Origin: Candidatus Desulfofervidus auxilii
GTDB lineage: Bacteria > Desulfobacterota > Desulfofervidia > Desulfofervidales > Desulfofervidaceae
Direction of reading: 5' to 3'
DNA length: 64,000 bases
Assembly: GCF_001577525.1 (NCBI RefSeq)
Contig: NZ_CP013015.1
Location: forward strand, 1,303,601 to 1,367,600
Made by a program: the position numbers and the translations under genes. Positions within the stretch are counted from its first letter, which is position 1. Each line of letters starts with the position of its first letter. Under the pieces are notes generated by a model. That model had not been told where the DNA came from and made no database searches. It worked only from the letters and a program-made list of their open reading frames with translations. Positions 63,363-64,000 of the stretch are shown here, in pieces.

Positions 63363-64000
63363 GTGAAAAGGTTATCTGGAGGAATCGATATTGGCAGTGA
63401 TAATCATCACATAATTATCATGGATGATGAAGAACAGATTTTGTATGACCAGAAGATAGCACACAAATTCAGTGAATTTTATAAGGCAGTTAGAGAATTT
63501 AGAGAGATTGAGAAAAGAGAAGGTGGGATAATATCATTTGCAATTGAAGGAAAGAATGGATACGGAGCACCATTTGATCGGATACTTATAGAGAGCGGAT
63601 TCACCTTATACAATGTAGATAATTTAAAATTAAAACAATTTCGGAATGTATTTGGGGCAGAATGGCGTAACGATAAAAGGGACGCAAAAATGTTAGCAAA
63701 AATGCTGAAATTAAGAGATTATTTAGACGCTGAAAATGAAAAGGCATTCATTGCGGTAGAGAAGGCAACAAAAATCAATGAAAAGTTAAAGATTCTGTCT
63801 CGGCATCAACAAACCCTGATAGATGAGAAGATAAGGTTGCAAAACAGGCTTCGAAAAAGGCTATTAGAAGTATGTCCTGAGATATTAGAGATTGGTGATA
63901 CAGACAGCAAGAAGATGTTGAGGCTTCTGGTAAGGTATCCTGATTTTTCGAGATATAAGGGACTTACTATGGGAGCTTTACTTAAAATAAAGATGATTGG
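63363..64000 (+). CDS. IS110-family recombinase, N-terminal part (3' end outside window)
   Basis: GTG start with GGAGG 7 bases upstream; open to the window edge (212 codons). The DEDD RuvC-like catalytic domain is recognisable: GIDIG with Asp9, AIEGKNGYGAP with Glu near residue 62, and NDKRDAKMLAKM with the paired Asp. A coiled-coil region follows. The C-terminal serine domain lies beyond the window. With the upstream structured RNA it forms an IS110 left half. Confidence 0.88.
   Translation, partial: MKRLSGGIDIGSDNHHIIIMDDEEQILYDQKIAHKFSEFYKAVREFREIEKREGGIISFAIEGKNGYGAPFDRILIESGFTLYNVDNLKLKQFRNVFGAEWRNDKRDAKMLAKMLKLRDYLDAENEKAFIAVEKATKINEKLKILSRHQQTLIDEKIRLQNRLRKRLLEVCPEILEIGDTDSKKMLRLLVRYPDFSRYKGLTMGALLKIKMI

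Overview
The window is a low-GC (roughly 35-40 percent by eye) bacterial chromosome segment from an anaerobic, probably thermophilic, Gram-negative organism. Gram-negative evidence: a TonB-dependent BtuB receptor, lipoprotein transglycosylase MltA, CutA and a TldD/PhoH/YbeY set. Anaerobe evidence: an aldehyde:ferredoxin oxidoreductase (AOR) family tungstoenzyme, an NrdG-type activase, a B12 radical SAM protein and an iron-sulfur flavoprotein. Thermophile evidence: a bifunctional enzyme for di-myo-inositol phosphate, a solute of heat-adapted microbes. A Desulfobacterota lineage such as Ca. Desulfofervidus would fit, but that is an inference; no rRNA gene is present.

Layout. 0-9 kb: the smpB tail, a PilZ protein, then a minus-strand operon phoH-pgpH-ybeY-pdxJ-histidine kinase-CLC-acpS. 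9.4-11.9 kb: a secreted hypothetical and glnS. 11.9-22.7 kb: one minus-strand cobalamin salvage operon (btuB-cobU-cobT-cobS-cbiB-cobD-two PP-loop ATPases-btuF-btuC-btuD) behind a promoter, a cobalamin riboswitch, an intrinsic terminator and an RBS-sequestering hairpin. 22.9-33.5 kb: tRNA-Pro, an APH/P-loop fusion, mtnA-aminotransferase, a repeat-rich gap, the di-myo-inositol phosphate pair, ferredoxin-tldD-dppD-dppF, and tRNA-Ala. 33.5-41.4 kb: mltA, ispG, an NSS transporter with a 40-residue partner, and scattered housekeeping genes.

41.5-54.1 kb is the standout: a tightly packed plus-strand operon with a minimal type II polyketide synthase (ketosynthase, chain-length-factor-like partner lacking the catalytic Cys, ACP), two cyclase/aromatase-like enzymes, a ketoreductase and a decarboxylase-type amidohydrolase. 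It is preceded by a flavoprotein, an iron-sulfur flavoprotein, a B12 radical SAM enzyme, an AOR, a ketopantoate-reductase-like enzyme and a duplicated TIGR04076 protein. This looks like an aromatic-polyketide pathway built for anaerobic chemistry.

54.1-61.5 kb is an accretion zone that splits the polyketide operon. The last gene, a phytoene-desaturase-like flavoprotein at 61518, once overlapped the amidohydrolase stop: its first codons persist at 54090, and a decayed amidohydrolase fragment precedes the displaced gene. The zone holds a secreted glycosidase-like gene cut off from its ribosome binding site by a deleted IS3 element, IS1182 and IS21 remnants, toxin-antitoxin pairs, a 59-bp integron attC site, structured repeats, and a GC-rich hisF between copies of a miniature element. 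The window ends in an IS110 recombinase preceded by a bridge-RNA-like structure.

Several short dispersed repeat families run through the intergenic DNA, and one palindromic unit has inserted into two pseudogenes.
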